A DNA stretch of 64,000 bases from Vespa crabro (GCF_910589235.1 NC_060972.1:4013399-4077398), one strand, 5' to 3'; counted from the first letter of the stretch, positions 1 to 14,260 are shown. A program made the numbers and translations. The notes: a model not told the origin generated them from the letters alone.

Positions 1-532
1 AGAATACAATGAAGAAATTAAATTGGTGATACAAACGATGTTTCAGAATGATGCACCCTAATCCTTATATTCCTTTGAACTGACGTTTTGGTGTTAATTT
101 TGACGATGAACTCGAATTTAAAAATAAATCACGATGAAATCTAATAGTGAAATTATACATCGAGTTTGTCCTAAAGAATAATGGTTTTTCAGCTCGAGAT
201 CGGTCAAGGTATATATTCATTTAATGTATGTTCATTAATCAAATTTTCTCGATGATATACATGTGTTCGTTACTTTCATTTAGATGATTCTAAGGAATGA
301 TACGTCAGGCGTCGTCTCGAATAATAAACATTCAGTTTGCTTGGTCGTACGCACGATGGCTCTCCCCTCCTGTGCAGTATCGATTGCTCTTGATGCTACC
401 ACCGCCTTATAAGGGTGAAACTAGGTCGAAAACAGCCTATACCAGTGAAGCATTCCGTTCCTCTTTCGTCTCCCGAATCCCACGATATCCACACTATTCT
501 ATATCTTAACTCATTCCCTTCTACCTGCTTTT

Positions 533-645
533 CCCCTATCCCTATCCCTATCCCTATCTCTCTATCCCTACCCTTATCCTTACCCTCACACCTACATCTA
601 CACCTACATCTACACCTACATCTACATCTACATCTACACCTACCA
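533..645. repeat. Tandem CCCTAT array followed by a CCTACATCTACA-type array
   Basis: About four CCCTAT units (533-558) run into degenerate copies to about 572. From about 589 to 645 there is a C/T/A-rich 12-base-like repeat of CCTACATCTACA. The first part resembles a degenerate telomere-like hexamer but is not the insect TTAGG unit. Confidence 0.75.
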
Positions 646-841
646 CCCCTTTTTACCTACCACCAATCCTTATTACGAGGATGGTAAAGGCTACACGTTG
701 GCCAAGTCGGATCGACCCCTTCTAACTCCTCTTTAGGGGTGGTTCTCTCTGTGCTTGTGTTCAGCCTCGTTTTGAGCTTCGGTGCAAGGGGGGAATCCTT
801 GACATAAATAATCAGTAGTAGAGCACTACGGCACTGTCCAT

Positions 842-855
842 GTTACCATGGTAAC
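842..855. promoter_or_regulatory. Perfect palindromic X-box (RFX-type) motif
   Basis: GTTACCATGGTAAC is a perfect 14-base palindrome matching the RFX-family X-box form GTTRCCATGGYAAC. RFX factors use such sites mainly at ciliary and sensory-neuron genes. No gene start is visible next to it. Confidence 0.5.
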
Positions 856-930
856 GATATCGATCGAGTCGTTCTACGAGTCGAACTGGGCTATACCTTT
901 TCTTCCGAGAGCTTTCCTTTTTCGTCCTTT

Positions 931-964
<34 letters not shown>
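931..964. repeat. (CTTA)n microsatellite
   Basis: About eight tandem CTTA units, followed by degenerate TTTAC-like copies. Confidence 0.9.
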
Positions 965-965
<1 letters not shown>

Positions 966-2061
966 TACTTTACTCACTTTACACACTTTACCCTTCCTTT
1001 CTTTTTCTTTCTCTCTCACTTTCTTGACTCCACCCTTCAGCCCTATTTTATTTTCTTCGACGTTGGCCCAATTTTTACACAACTTTTATATATCTTACCT
1101 TCTTGCTCGATCAATTCCAGGTAAACTTTTTACCCTGTATTACGGTAATCGAATGGAATACGATAATGTTTACGCCTGTATTTTGCAGAGACGGAGAGAG
1201 AAAGAGAGAATTAGTCGATTGTATGACTAAAAAAAAAATAACTCTTACACAATATCCATTATATTTAAATAATAATCATGAAATGTAAAAAGCAAATGTA
1301 TATTGAGATAAAAAGAAAAATAATAAACTCTGGCGAATTAACGCTAGTATATGTGCGGTAACTTGTACATATGTATATCTATATAATAAGCTAATAGGAT
1401 TCTTTTGTTTCTTATTGTTAGAGTCTACAAGGTCGACGAGTTACGTGTTGAACATTCAAGGGCAGAATGGAGGAAGAAAAGCTCTTCGATAAGTCTGAAT
1501 GGTGCATGCCATAACGACGATTAGAAGAACGCGCTAGCAAGATAAGGTCGAATGAGATATGCATTGTATTTTTAATTACTCTTAACAAAGAGAAGGATGT
1601 TCCTATTGTGTGTGTCGTGTTTTATATATATATCTGTATATGTATAGATATATATATATATATATAATTCTATAATTCTGTTATCTCTACTACTATCTAA
1701 TATAATTCTGTGTGTGTGCGTATGTGTGTGTATAATTCGATTTCAAACTATTTTAAAATTTATCTCTCCTATAAATCCATTAATTCCATTTATCTATTTA
1801 ATTAATATCCGACAAGCTAATTTGAGAATGATATATAATTTTACTCATGGTAATATCAAATAAATTGATATTATAAAATAATATAAAACTATTGTCAACG
1901 AGAATTGAGAAAAAACGAAAGAGATTTTTTGAGGACGTGGAAACGATCGAACATGGAACGAGAAACCTATGTGAATTCGCAAGCTTGCTGTTTTGTGACG
2001 ACGCACGCAGCTCGCGTACGCGTTTCAAGGCTGACACCGCCCCCTCTTTATATATATATAT

Positions 2062-2092
<31 letters not shown>

Positions 2093-5009
2093 TCTCCTTC
2101 TCTCTTTCTCTCTGTGTCTCGCTTCTCTTGGGTCCCCTTCCGACAAGAGTATCGTCTATATGCCCCGATCTTCCTCGTCTTGCCTCTCCCTCTTCTCTGC
2201 CTTTACAACACATCCTATCCTATCGCATGACTCTGCACCGTTACGCAACAAACCGTACAGAAACGCTAGCTTTCGGTTCGCGTGGTAAAGGGTGGGGATG
2301 AATGCTGGAGTACGCAAGTTAAGACCGACTACGCACGCATCGGAATTGCGCCAGAGACAGTAGTATGTGTATATATATATATATGTATATATAATATATG
2401 TATGTATGTATGTATGTATATGTGTATGTATGCATATATATGTATATATAAACTACCATACAAGCAACAAATTACCACATTTTATTTGTATTTGCAATGA
2501 GTTCTTTTCTTTTTTTTTTTTTTTACGACTCAAAGTTACTTCCGTCATTTCGTTTTTTTCTTTCTTTCTTTCTTTTATATCCAAAAAAATTATAATGGAT
2601 TTATAACAATCAATCCTTTGTACTACAATTATTAAAAATAAAATTTTGATTCATATCACTTTTGATACATATATATACATAATATGCTTAGTTATGTATG
2701 TACGTATATCTACAGAGCAATTTTTCAATAATACTTTGCTATATATTATTATCATTCATTCGTTTCGTTAATTAAAAGTGAAGTGTCAGAGGTGATTCAA
2801 CAGTTTTATGGAAAAATAGTTTTATCATTTTAACGATGTCTTCATAGTGCGAAAGTTTAATTTTTTAGCAAGATAATGAAATGAGGATTAAAACATATAT
2901 ATATATATATATAAAACTTTAAAGTTATATGATGTTAAAGAGTGTTCATTTTTCATTGACTTGTTTGAAATATTTCAAACTTCACCTAATAATTATTAAT
3001 AAATAAATTTGAATTAATAGAAAAAAAGTTGTTGTTAACTATAAAATAAACATAGTTTTCTGTTCATTTTAATATTGAAAAAGAAAAAAAGAAATAATAC
3101 GTAACATTAAAAAATTATATGAAACCGGGATTAAAGAGTTGCTTGTTCGTGCATGCGTAACTATGACCGCGCTAAAACCGCACGCGTTACCGTGTGATCG
3201 CGCCCACGCGTAAACGTATGCGTGCTACGAAACGATGTCCTTTTTTTTTACGCCAACACGAGATTGTATATATAAGTATATATGTATTTATGTATATATT
3301 CACATGAATATATATATATTTAAATATGTATTTATAATGAGCATAAAGCATCGTCGCATTGCACGCGTGAAAGGTTTTGACGTATGACACCACTTTAGAT
3401 AAAAGTGGAACACTATGTCGAGTCAATAAGTCATAATTTCCTATCCATTTTAAGATTATCTCTGATCGAATTTATTTCCTTACTTATATAATTAAATATT
3501 ACAACGATCCTTTGATAGATTTATATATTTTACGTTCGTTTTATAATTGAAATTAGTAGTTCATGTAAAAATTAAAAAATTTTCTCTTTAGTTTCATTAA
3601 CAAAACATGTCCCTTGACATTGACTTCCCTTGATGTCTATCTTTTTCTTGTTTTTTTCTTCTTTCTTTTTTTTTTTCACTGTTTCATAACGTAACGTTAC
3701 CCTCATGATGTAACGGTAACGTATACGATTAAATGTCCATCCACGAGTACCGTTTTAAGACAGGATATGGATACTTATACTCGTGGAAACCAAAATGGCC
3801 GGCGACGTTCCCAATTTTTATATCTTTTCTCTTCTTTTTCTTTTTTCTTTGTTTTCCGTTTTTTTCTTTTCTCTTTTTTTCATTCTGATAAATGACAAAT
3901 ACGACGATATAATAATATTCGAAGTGTAAAAGAAAAAAAGAAAAATAACATAAGATTAAATCGTCCTTCGACGAATATCATTTTAAGAAAATATTTTTAG
4001 TAATTCTCTGTTTATATCATTTTTCTCTTTGACAATTTTGATAAGCAAAAATTATATAATGAACTAATGAAAAAAAAAAGCAACGTGCGAAATTTCTTAT
4101 TAAACTTAGTTGTGTTGAGGCCAAGCAGACAATGCTTGGACGTGGAATTGCAATTTCGCGTGCATAGAATCGCGAGGGAGTCATCCGGCCTAGTTCATAA
4201 TACCGTGGCTTGGTGGTTATAGTCACTAAATGTAGGACAGCAAATATATATGTGTATGTGTGTATATATGTGTGCGCATGTGTGCAGCACGAAACATCCC
4301 GATTACGTTGCTGCAGACGCATAACTATGAAAGTATTCGCGTATTTCTAGCGCCTGCGCCACGTATGGTATAAGTAAAATGGCACACATAGACATAGACG
4401 CATACATATTCGCACATAACACTGAAAGAGTGAGAGAGAGTGAGAGAGAGAGAGAGAGAGAAAGAGAGAGCACTTTGCAAGCAGAGCTTTTGTTCGAAAC
4501 ATAACGTTAGGTTGACACGATCGTATTGTTCGCCGACAAAGGTAGACATCTCGGTAATTCATGCGAATCGTCGTCATCTTTGGTCTCTTCTCGATGATAC
4601 TCCTAGTTTCTACATCGACGTTGATGAAATGTTAAAAGTGTGTCGTAAATATCGACTCGCTTAACGAAGAATTATACAAAGATAAAGATTAAAGTCTATT
4701 ATGTTGTTGATTATTATTGAAACTCTTACAGATAGAATCTAATATATATATATATATATATATATGCAAGTAGATACCTATAATAATATGTATTACTTAT
4801 TACTTATCCCTTTCATATATTTACGTTATTCTAACGATAAATAGGATAGAAAATCTAAGTCGATTAGGTGTTCATGCACGGTGTTCTGTAAAATGTCCAA
4901 TAAATCTACAAGATAGAAGATGCATAGAGAGTAAGGGTGTGATAGAAACCGTATGGCTCTTGCGTTCTCTATCGGTTTTCTCTCTATATTATACTCTGTC
5001 GTCTAACGG

Positions 5010-5063
<54 letters not shown>

Positions 5064-7385
5064 GGACAAGAAGTTCGATTTCGACATAACGAATGCAGGT
5101 TCTACCACTTTGTGACGATCAATAAGAACCAGCTCGTATCGAGGTGAAAGTATTCATATATTGTGAGTATATATTCCAATCTAAACGTTCTCTCTTATAG
5201 GTATTATATCAGAGAGACAGCTGTATTTTTCGAATGAACCAAGATGTCACGCGATAATAATACTTCTATCTACCTATATATATACATACATACATATATA
5301 TATATACATATACGTATATAAGTGCGTTAAATGTTCAACGTTATTCCGTTTGGGAAGAGTAAGCTTGAAAACGAGTTTTCGCTCCGACTCCTTACGAAGT
5401 ATGCTTATTTAACGAATTTGCATTCACGTAAGAAGTTACGGTTCGTTTTACCTCGGACTCGACACTCTTCTCACGTTTCCTGCTGTTTCTAACTATTCCT
5501 TCGTTGTTTCGTAATATCCTTTCGTTGATCGAAATCATCGTGCCGGTATGATTATTTCAATGATAGAATACAAAATTCGGAATAATCATTTCCGACATAA
5601 TATTTCAAATAAAATTCAAGTAAAAAAAAGAGAGAGAGAGAAAGAGAGATAGATAGACAGAGATTTGTATAAAAGATTTCTTAACTCGTTTTTCTATCTT
5701 CTATCATAATGATGTGTATTGGCGATGATCTAAGCACGACTCTGAATCTTCCATTTGAACGATCTCCGTTCGTGCAAAGTGCAAACGGGCCAAGAACACA
5801 GAGAACGCCGGCGATGAAAAGTTCCGATTACAGAGCGCGTGTGCTGTGACACAGATACGAATCCTCCCCGCCCACTCTCCAACAGAGACTGCCTTCGTAG
5901 TAGCTCTCTACAAACTGGGCCACTGCATCTACGAAAGCACTGCTTCGTAAGTTTTGCTTTCGGTTTGCATCTTCATACGTGTGTATGTATATATACATAC
6001 ATATACATATATATACGAGAGAAAGAGAAAGAGAGAGAGAGAGACAATTATGTTGAATAAGAAGATTCGCATGATATCTTCCAAAGTACTACGAAGTTTC
6101 AACGTTTCTTTGTTGAATTTTCTTATTTCCTTTTCCCATCTTGGATCGATCGTTCAAATATAACTAACGTGTCATCAAATTCGAGATATATTCTCTGCTC
6201 ATTTTAAAATTTAATAAAAAAGAATTCTTCCTTTTTTCCTTTTTTCTTTTCTTTTTTTTTTTTTTCAAATTCTGTCGTTAAGCGAGTAATACATCTACAA
6301 TATTTAACACGAAATCGTAAAAGCATACGAGAGATCTTATACTCATATATTATATCGTTAGATATAATATAATAGCGTTTGATGTAAAACTTCTTAGAGA
6401 TCTTTCTAGAGATCTTTCTATAGGAAATTGTCTGTTTTTAACTTATACGACTACTTTCTTCGAAAGTAATTTTTGTTGTTTTAACATCGATTACTACGAA
6501 CGAATCTTCGATTATTGTTTCAGTGATCGTAAAACGGTATCGCTGAGGAGTAGGTTAAAGTGTTACGTCGTAAAGTTAAAATCTAATACGATGATATGAT
6601 CCAGACGAATTTAGTTTATGAATTCCCCTAGTCAACGATTCAAATTTAGCAAATCAAAAATTAAAATTTTATTAAACTCTTTAAAGCCAAATGTTCTAAT
6701 CCCAAAAGAAATTAATCGTATAAATAAAAATTACTAGATTAAAATATTTTATCCGTAGAATCTCATTTTCATCAGTGTATTACCTTCGCAACGATTTGTG
6801 TCCTGTTACAAACGAAATTCCCCAGAGGCATGTTTCGGTGATAAATTTACAATGCAGCCCGACGCCGCCAGCTGCGCTTCCGTAATAAGTTTAGTCAAGA
6901 TAGAAAAAAAAAGTCCGAAAAAAAAAGAAAATAAAAAAAAGGACAAAAAAAAATAGAAGATAAAAAGAAAAACGCACGAGCAAAATAGTAATACTCGTTG
7001 TATCCGTACTCCGTCGTCGTATTGTTAACCGCACGTATCCTGATCAATTGAACGAACTCACCATATCTGCATATTTTCAATAAATTTACATAACTATAGA
7101 GTATAACTCTGACGTAATACCTACAAGAAAAAAGAAAAAGAAAAAGAAAAAAAAAACAATTTGAAAAATATAATTGGAGATCCTTTCTGTGAAGAATAAG
7201 GAAAGGAAAAAAAATGAAACGAAAAGAAAAGAAAAATAGAAAAGGGTGGCGAGGGGGGAGGGAAAAAAGACAAGAGATCATGATGATGACGAAGGGTTAA
7301 AAACGAGTCGATCTACGGGTCAAATTCGAACGTCCCTTGTACCGGATCCGTTGGTCTCTCTCTCTCCCTCTCTTCCTCTCTCCGC

Positions 7386-7417
<32 letters not shown>

Positions 7418-7479
7418 TTCATATTGACGTCCCTGTGGTAATAACTCGCTCTCTCACGGGCGCTTACGTAAGAAAGACG

Positions 7480-7512
7480 TACCTACCTACCTACCTACCA
7501 ACCCACCTACTG
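7480..7512. repeat. (ACCT)n microsatellite
   Basis: Several tandem ACCT units with one variant (CCAACC) near the end. Confidence 0.85.
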
Positions 7513-7564
7513 TATATGTGTATGTATATGTGTGTGGCTATTCAAGGGATCAAGGCAAACCGGT

Positions 7565-7633
7565 AGGCAGGCGAGCAGTCAAGCAAGCGGCCAAGCAAGC
7601 AAGCAAGCAAGCAAGTAAGCAAGCAAGCAAGCA

Positions 7634-7671
<38 letters not shown>

Positions 7672-7690
7672 CAAGTAAGCAGGCAGGAAA
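7565..7690. repeat. Compound (AAGC)n-(AGGC)n tetranucleotide array
   Basis: About 125 bases of AAGC units shift into AGGC units and back. The array makes both strands open in several frames, giving Lys/Gln/Ala- or Leu/Ala/Cys-rich pseudo-proteins. These are repeat translations, not genes. Confidence 0.85.
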
Positions 7691-9164
7691 GAAGGCAGGC
7701 AAGCGAGCAGGTAAGCGGTCGAGAAACGAGCGGCCAGATAGGTAAGTAGGTAGGTGGGCACATGTTGTGCGCATGCCCTCAGCCAAACCTGCCAAATGGA
7801 TAGGCAATGCAACAGCGGAAATACCATCCTCTGCTTCTCCTCCTCCTCTTTCTCCTCCTTCTTCTATTTCTTCTTCTTTATCCTCTTCTTCTACCCTCTC
7901 CTCTTCTTCTTCTTCTTCCTCCTCCTCCACCTCCACCTACCTATCTTTTGCCTCTTCCTTCTTCGCAGCATCACCCCGGCCCCTTCTAAAAGCGCCATGC
8001 TTCTCACGGCTCGTGGCAACATTCGTTTCTCTCTCTCTCTCTCCCTCTCTCTCTTTGATCGGATTTCGTAGTACTTATTTTTCACAAACTGCCGTTAATA
8101 GTTCAAATATGTCATCGATATAATTGAGTAATCCTAATATCGTTTCACCATATCATCCATTTCCATTGTTTCCCATCAAAGGAAATGTTAATCTATTCAA
8201 TAGTGACATTTGTATAACTATCTATTGATAACATTTTAATTAATGATAGGTTGATATTGATTTATGTAAAATTATTTTGACGATCAAAACGTTAAATTGG
8301 AAATATATATATATATATATATATTATGGAGTAATTATTTATGACTGCTGAACGAAACTTTCTTCGTTTTCTACAACAAAGAAAACTATCGCTTTTATAC
8401 TGATTTGTAAAATATTTCATACAGTGATACACAGAAATGATATTCATCGTAATTATTTATGATCACGTTAAGAGCTTCTTCCTTGACTTCGAAAAATTAT
8501 GCCACGAGGATTAATCGTTTGCAAGATCCGAATAGGATGATTTCATCGGGGCGAGGCGAGGTGTATGAAGAGAAACGTGCGTGTGAAATAATGATCAGAG
8601 GCGTCACCGAGTTAATAGATTAGTTGGAAACATGCTCGTTTCTGCGTCATATACGTCATATACATTTGGTTTTATCAAAAGGGTGGTCAAGAGAGAGAAA
8701 CCGAGAAAGAAAGAGAGAAGCGTGCGTTACAATATACACATATAATTATATATTGTTTGAATAACTTTCTTACTTTGTTAGATAATTTATGTATACATTT
8801 CAATGTCTCTCATATGCATTCCAATAAATTATTAAGACCCAATAATAATTATCATATTGTTATCGTGTCTAAAATGTTTAGATTAAACCTTTGATCCTTG
8901 CGTCAAGTATTATAAGAAATAAGGGAGAGTTGCCAAATGCGCAATGAACGATTAAATCACTTATCTCATTGATTCTGTTACATCTATTATTTATATGTAT
9001 TTAATAGAAGATAAATATAGAATTGTTTTCTCAACATTTCTATGTAGATACAAATTGATCGTCGAATGAAACGTTGTAAGGATATTCCTTAAAAGTATAA
9101 GAAAAGAAATAACGAAAGAAAGAAAGAAAGAAAGAAAGAAAAGAAGAAGAGAAAAGTACAAAAT

Positions 9165-9600
9165 TAGTTGAATTTTGGCGTTTGAAAGTCACGTCGATAT
9201 TTTTGGAATACAGAAGAAAGGCTGTAGGGTGCGGCGTTGCCTCTAGGGACCCTAGAAGAATGGCGGACGATAGAAAGGGAAGAAGATTTCCGGGAAGAAG
9301 GGAGACAGAAAGAGTGAGGAGGGGAGAAAGAGAGAGACAGAGAAAGATTGCGGGCGTGTGCGCGCGCGTCCTTCCTAAAAGAGGAGCGCTCTTCGTCCTT
9401 GAAGCGCCCTTGACGCGTCAACATCGTCGGCTTCGCTTCGCACGGCCTCCACTCGGATCCACCGCGAACTAATCGCCTTTAGAAAGCTTCGTTTGGTTTG
9501 CCTGCGACGCGTCGTAGGGCGTGGTCTAAGCGCACACCCGCTGACCTCCTGCCATGGCAGCCATCTTTGGAAGTGCCACGTCTCGGAATGGTGCGAGGGT
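9165..9600. promoter_or_regulatory. GC-richer promoter-like block
   Basis: This block is much richer in C, G and CpG than its surroundings. It contains ATGGCGG (near 9260) and CAGCCATCTTTGG (9558-9570), YY1/Pho-like motifs common at insect and vertebrate core promoters. Open frames on both strands are Arg-rich and unconvincing. No start or splice signal decides an orientation. Confidence 0.3.
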
Positions 9601-11147
9601 GAAAGTTAGGGTGGGTTTTTCGGTAAAGAAGCGGATTATGAATCCGCATCGTAAACCCATCCCTACCACTTACACTTCCATCTTTTCTGCTTCCTTCCCT
9701 TTTAACGTTCCGCCCTCGCCTTTACGAATACCATATTTTGCTTTACATCCTCCTTTTTTGCCTTTTTCAAGATTTATACTCTTATAAGCCTTTAATACTC
9801 CTCGAAATAAACTAAACATTATTTCCCTTTTGGAATTTAGAAAAAGGTGAAACGATCAAAAATGAAAGATTAACATTGAAGATCTTCGGGGAACGTTCAA
9901 ACCACCTATACGCATATATGTATGTATGATTTTTCTAAAGCCCTGCTCCAGTGTTCACGTAAACTCTGATTCTTTTGCCGTTTATCGCTCAAGATTATTG
10001 TCCTATCCTCTCTATCTCTCTTTTTCTTTTTTTTCATCTACAAAAAATCGTTCCGCCAAACTTCCTCTTTCCATACGTAGTATTTATCTCGGCAAGTGTA
10101 CGATTCTAAATTCGTACGTAAGAGAGGAAAGAAAGAATAAAACCGCGATAGCTTGCGGTGCCGATGTAGTAGCCGTTGTCGTCCGGCTTTGCGGGTTAAT
10201 GCAGCGCGATAGCGTGCGATGCGGTGCGGAAAAGCGTGAATCTACTGATAAAAAGTTAAAAGAAGAAAAAAGGAAAAACAAGTGGGAGGAAAAAGAAGCC
10301 AAAAAGAAAAAAAGAAAAAAGGAAAAAAGTAATACCCAGAGGATAGATCGTGTGAGGACGAACTAATGAACGAGCGAGCGAGCGAGCCATCGTTTGCAGA
10401 GTTAAAAAAAAAAAAAAGAGAGAGAGAAAGAGAAGAAAATAGAAGAAGAAAAATGAAAGAAAAAAATGGCCTCTAGTTAAGAAGAAATCGAAAGGAATAA
10501 GTAATCGAATTTAGGCATTACAAAACGTGGCCAGAAAGTCGCCACTGGTGTCTCACTTAGTTCGAAGCAAAGACTATGCTTAATAATTGATATCGTCGCG
10601 ATTACGCAACGCGGTCTGTTCTACGCATAGTACGAACGTTCTCGTGTTGTACATACGCATTGTATGTAGATACGTACATACGTACGTTCAGCGATAACCA
10701 TGACAACGACGATGACGACGACTACGATAACTACGACGGCGACACGACGACGACGACGACGACGACGATGAACGTCCTGCTTGGCCTTTACGTCGCGATG
10801 TTTCTCATTCTTCTTCCTCTTCTACGTTCACTACCACTATGATATAATTCCTACTACATAAGCGAGAGAAACGTTCCACCCTCCGAACGGAATATTCCGT
10901 TCAGGCATCCATAGTTCTCTTGGCTGCGAATGGAAATTCATAAAATCAAAGAAAAATAAAAACGTTCAAAGATCAAAAAGAAAAAGAAGAAGAAGAAGAA
11001 GAAAAAGAAGAAAACGAAAGAAAAGTCTATAAAAGAATGAAAAATCGTATCGATGTTCAACGAAAAGAAAAAAGAAGAAAGAAGAAAAAAAAAAGAGCAA
11101 GAAAAAAAATATATTACTCTTCCTCAGAGCTCTCGCGAAGATCTGTC

Positions 11148-11201
<54 letters not shown>

Positions 11202-12730
11202 ACACACTCTTACAGAAACGCGCGCTACGCAGCGCATAGTCGCAGAGCGTGCGCTTTTGTTCTCTTTTCCTTCTTCAAGGCCTGGTTGCCCGCTTCGCCC
11301 CACTACGCGGATTGACCACGGCATGCTTATATCATGCTCTCTTCCCTCTCCCCAACCCTTTCCGCCTCCCCTACTCTTCTCTCCCATCTATAATCTCGTC
11401 TTTCTCGCTTCCACCACCTTTCCTTACACACACACGTGAAGCTTGCTTCGTTGGTTAGGTACGCGCAATCGCGCAACAAACAGCACCCATATAGACACAC
11501 TGATATATAGACATGCTTCCTCCCTTACCCCCTTCTTCTTCTTCGCCGCCACCTCCTCCTCCTCTTCTTTCTCCTCCTCTGTCTATCTCACTCCTTCTCT
11601 TTCTAGTCATCGTGCGCGCATCTCATTCCTCCTTCCACCCATCCTCTTCCTCTTTTCGCATAGTTCTCGCAAGGCCTCCCGGCTCTCTTCACCTCTCACG
11701 AATCATCCGCAGACTTTACCACTCCTCCCCCCTCCACCCGCCGTTCTTCTCCTCCTCCACCTCCTCCTCTTCTTCCTCTTCATCGTCATCCTCCTCCACC
11801 AACACGGCCCCACGAACGAAACGACCGTTTCGCAATGATGTCATCCACGGCATTGGCGTCGACGCCTAGAATCTCACCCCAAAAAAACCAATTCGACTCA
11901 TAACTCCATCGTCCCCCCCTCTTCCTCTTTTTACTCTTCTCCCATTAGGCAGGTGAAACCTTTAACCTTGAACCGACGAACTTATCTCCCGTTTGATAAA
12001 TGTAAAGGAACGAAAGAAAGAAAGAAGATATACTCTCGTAAGGGGGGTGCTTTGAATATTTTCGTACATGGAAAAAAAAGAGAAAAAAAAAAAAAAAGGA
12101 AAAAAGGGGACCTCGAGTAGTCATTTTGTTGCAAAGAAAACGAACAAATCGCCGAGTTTTGATATTAATAATATATTAGTCGTAAAATTGGAATTTTATT
12201 CCATCCAAAATCTATTTAGATGTTCTTACAAAATATGTTTCACTTTTATACTCGATTATTATATCAAACAGGCGGAAGTATATAGATGACCTTGTAACGT
12301 GCGACCGGATGAAGCTGAAGATAAATAAACGTTTAACTTGGTAAAATGTGAATGAAGAAAGGTCGTTTGTGTAAATCTTGACAAGGAAGAGAAAAATTTT
12401 AAGTCGCCATGGAGCACGAGTAAAAATTGATTTATTTCAACAATCTTATATACAATTTTCAAACTTTAGATATACTTATATATTTTCTCTCTCTTTCTCT
12501 CTCTCTCCTTCTTCCGAAGAGATTCTTCATTCATTTCGTTTCATGTTCTTTTTTCTTTCTTTTTCTTTTTTTTTTTCTTTTCGATTTCAAGTACGAGGAG
12601 AGGAACGTGGGTTTCGGACGAAGTACGGTTTCGAGGTCACCGTGTAAAATTAGACATGCCGGATAAAACGAAATCTACTACATATGTACGTGGTGGAGAG
12701 CGTAGAGACGCAAGCTGAAACGAACGAAGG
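9601..12730. other. No recognisable gene; purine and pyrimidine tracts
   Basis: Notable are A/G-rich stretches (10255-10480, 10955-11110), a (GAC)n-like run near 10700-10770, a long (TC)n at 11142-11196 and a pyrimidine-rich, Pro/Ser-coding-like stretch at 11510-11800. The long open frames come from these tracts. Confidence 0.65.
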
Positions 12731-12734
12731 CGGA

Positions 12735-12850
12735 AACATTTGGAGTTGTTACGCGAAAGATGGCCGCAAACTGAGGCCTTCTATAAAATGGCGCTAGGCC
12801 ACCCGCACGCGCTCGTTCCCTCGTTCGTTCAGCAAAGATCACGAATGTGA
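12735..12850 (+). promoter_or_regulatory. Candidate core promoter with YY1-like and TATA-like motifs
   Basis: AAGATGGCCGC (12757-12767) is followed by CTATAAAAT (12781-12789), overlapping AAAATGGCGC, then a GC-richer stretch with TTCGTTCAGC near 12822-12832. The arrangement resembles a core promoter reading rightward. No matching coding exon is visible downstream. Confidence 0.3.
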
Positions 12851-12875
12851 TTCTACTTACATATCGTGTGTGTGC

Positions 12876-12915
<40 letters not shown>

Positions 12916-14260
12916 GTAAGAAAAGTTTACATATCACATTTTTAGTTTTAAGTATAAGAATACCTTTATAGTTAATTATAACCGCAAACGTTAATACAAG
13001 GATTATTGGATTATTAAACGAAGTACAATTAAGCTTGTTAAGATATTAAATATGATCGGAATTAATAGGATTCAAATAATTATGTATATATTATATATAT
13101 ATATATATATCAATAATCTAATCGATCAATGCATTTTATGGTTCTTTAACGATTTTTTTTTCTAAACGTATGGAAAAAAAAATGATGCATTTTAAGAGTA
13201 ATTTTAACTCGTATCTATCATTCAACGTTGACTTATATATTTACATATTTCTTTTTTTCTTTTCTTTTTTATTATTGTTTTTAATATTTTCAATTATCTC
13301 TCATAGTTTTGATAATATAAAAATATACGTCATAGATTAATCTAATTCATCTTAGAATTTATATCTAAGTAAGTTCTTGCGCTAAGAGTCGATGCCTATC
13401 GCTGTTCCTGTAACTGCGCAAGAAAGTAGTACAAGGCAAGCTAGTCCCACTTCCCTTTTCTACTTGTATACACATTCTCTCTCTCTATTTCTCATGTATA
13501 TGCACGTAGATACATAACACACTTCTATCTTTCTCTCCGCCTCGTTTGATTTTTTTTTATTCACGACGAACCGTAACTTTCCAAACTTACCTCCATAGTC
13601 CTGTTAGCCTCTCATCTCTCTCTCTCTCTCTCTCTCTCTTTTCTATTAAGATAAAGTTACCCGCCACTTTAATCGTTATCAATTCTTTTATCATTTAATA
13701 CTTTTATATAAAGTAACTTTTATATGATCGTTATTATCTTAGAAACGTTTGCTATGTCATCGATTATAAACTACTGCAATTATTCTTGGAATTGTACAAA
13801 ATTACGTAGATACATATATCTTCTTCTTCTTCTTTTTTTTTCTCCTCCTCCTTCTCTTCTCTCTGACAATCATCATTTTAATTGCAATTATCTCGATGAA
13901 ATGAATTCTTGAAACGTATGTACTTTGTTAAGTGATATTACAACAGCGCAATAGTCATTGCGCAAGAGATATGAATAAGCGCAGATGATCTATCGTTCGA
14001 GGAAAAAAGTTAATAACGATGCAACTTTAGATTTTCCTTAAAAAAAAAAAAAAAAAAAAAAAAGAAAGAAAGAAAAAAAAACAAAAAAGAAGAGAAAAGT
14101 AGAAAAAAATGTTTAAACAGATAGAAAAAAGAAACGACAAATGAAAAAAAGAAAAACAAATTCTTCGTATACGTATGTATTACGCATATTAATTATGCAT
14201 TACTGTATGCTAGTATAGAGTAAGGGAAAGAAAACTTCAACTTGGACACACATATAAATG
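12851..14260. other. No recognisable gene; AT-rich with (TA)n, (TC)n and poly-A
   Basis: Contains (TA)n at 12880-12911 and 13091-13110, (TC)n at 13616-13639 and a 23-base poly-A at 14041-14063. Nothing else is supported. Confidence 0.7.

Larger units (their letters stand above)
1..9160. other. No recognisable gene; AT-rich DNA with dense microsatellites
   Basis: Contents include (TA)n at 2049-2092, TATG-type arrays at 2364-2450, (GA)n near 4430-4468, (TC)n at 5015-5060 and 7373-7418, an A/G-rich tract at 6900-7260 and a pyrimidine tract at 7833-7935. Open frames here translate these repeats. Short unique stretches (e.g. 5380-5580, 8440-8660) show no coding or RNA signature that I can support. 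Confidence 0.7.

Noticed and set aside
7518..7936. Lys/Gln-rich (+) and Leu/Ala/Cys-rich (-) frames
   Set aside because: Translations of the AAGC/AGGC array and the adjoining pyrimidine tract.
9182..9472. 96-codon Arg-rich frame containing MADDRKGRRF
   Set aside because: Low complexity, open on the other strand too, no family similarity; better explained as a promoter-like block.
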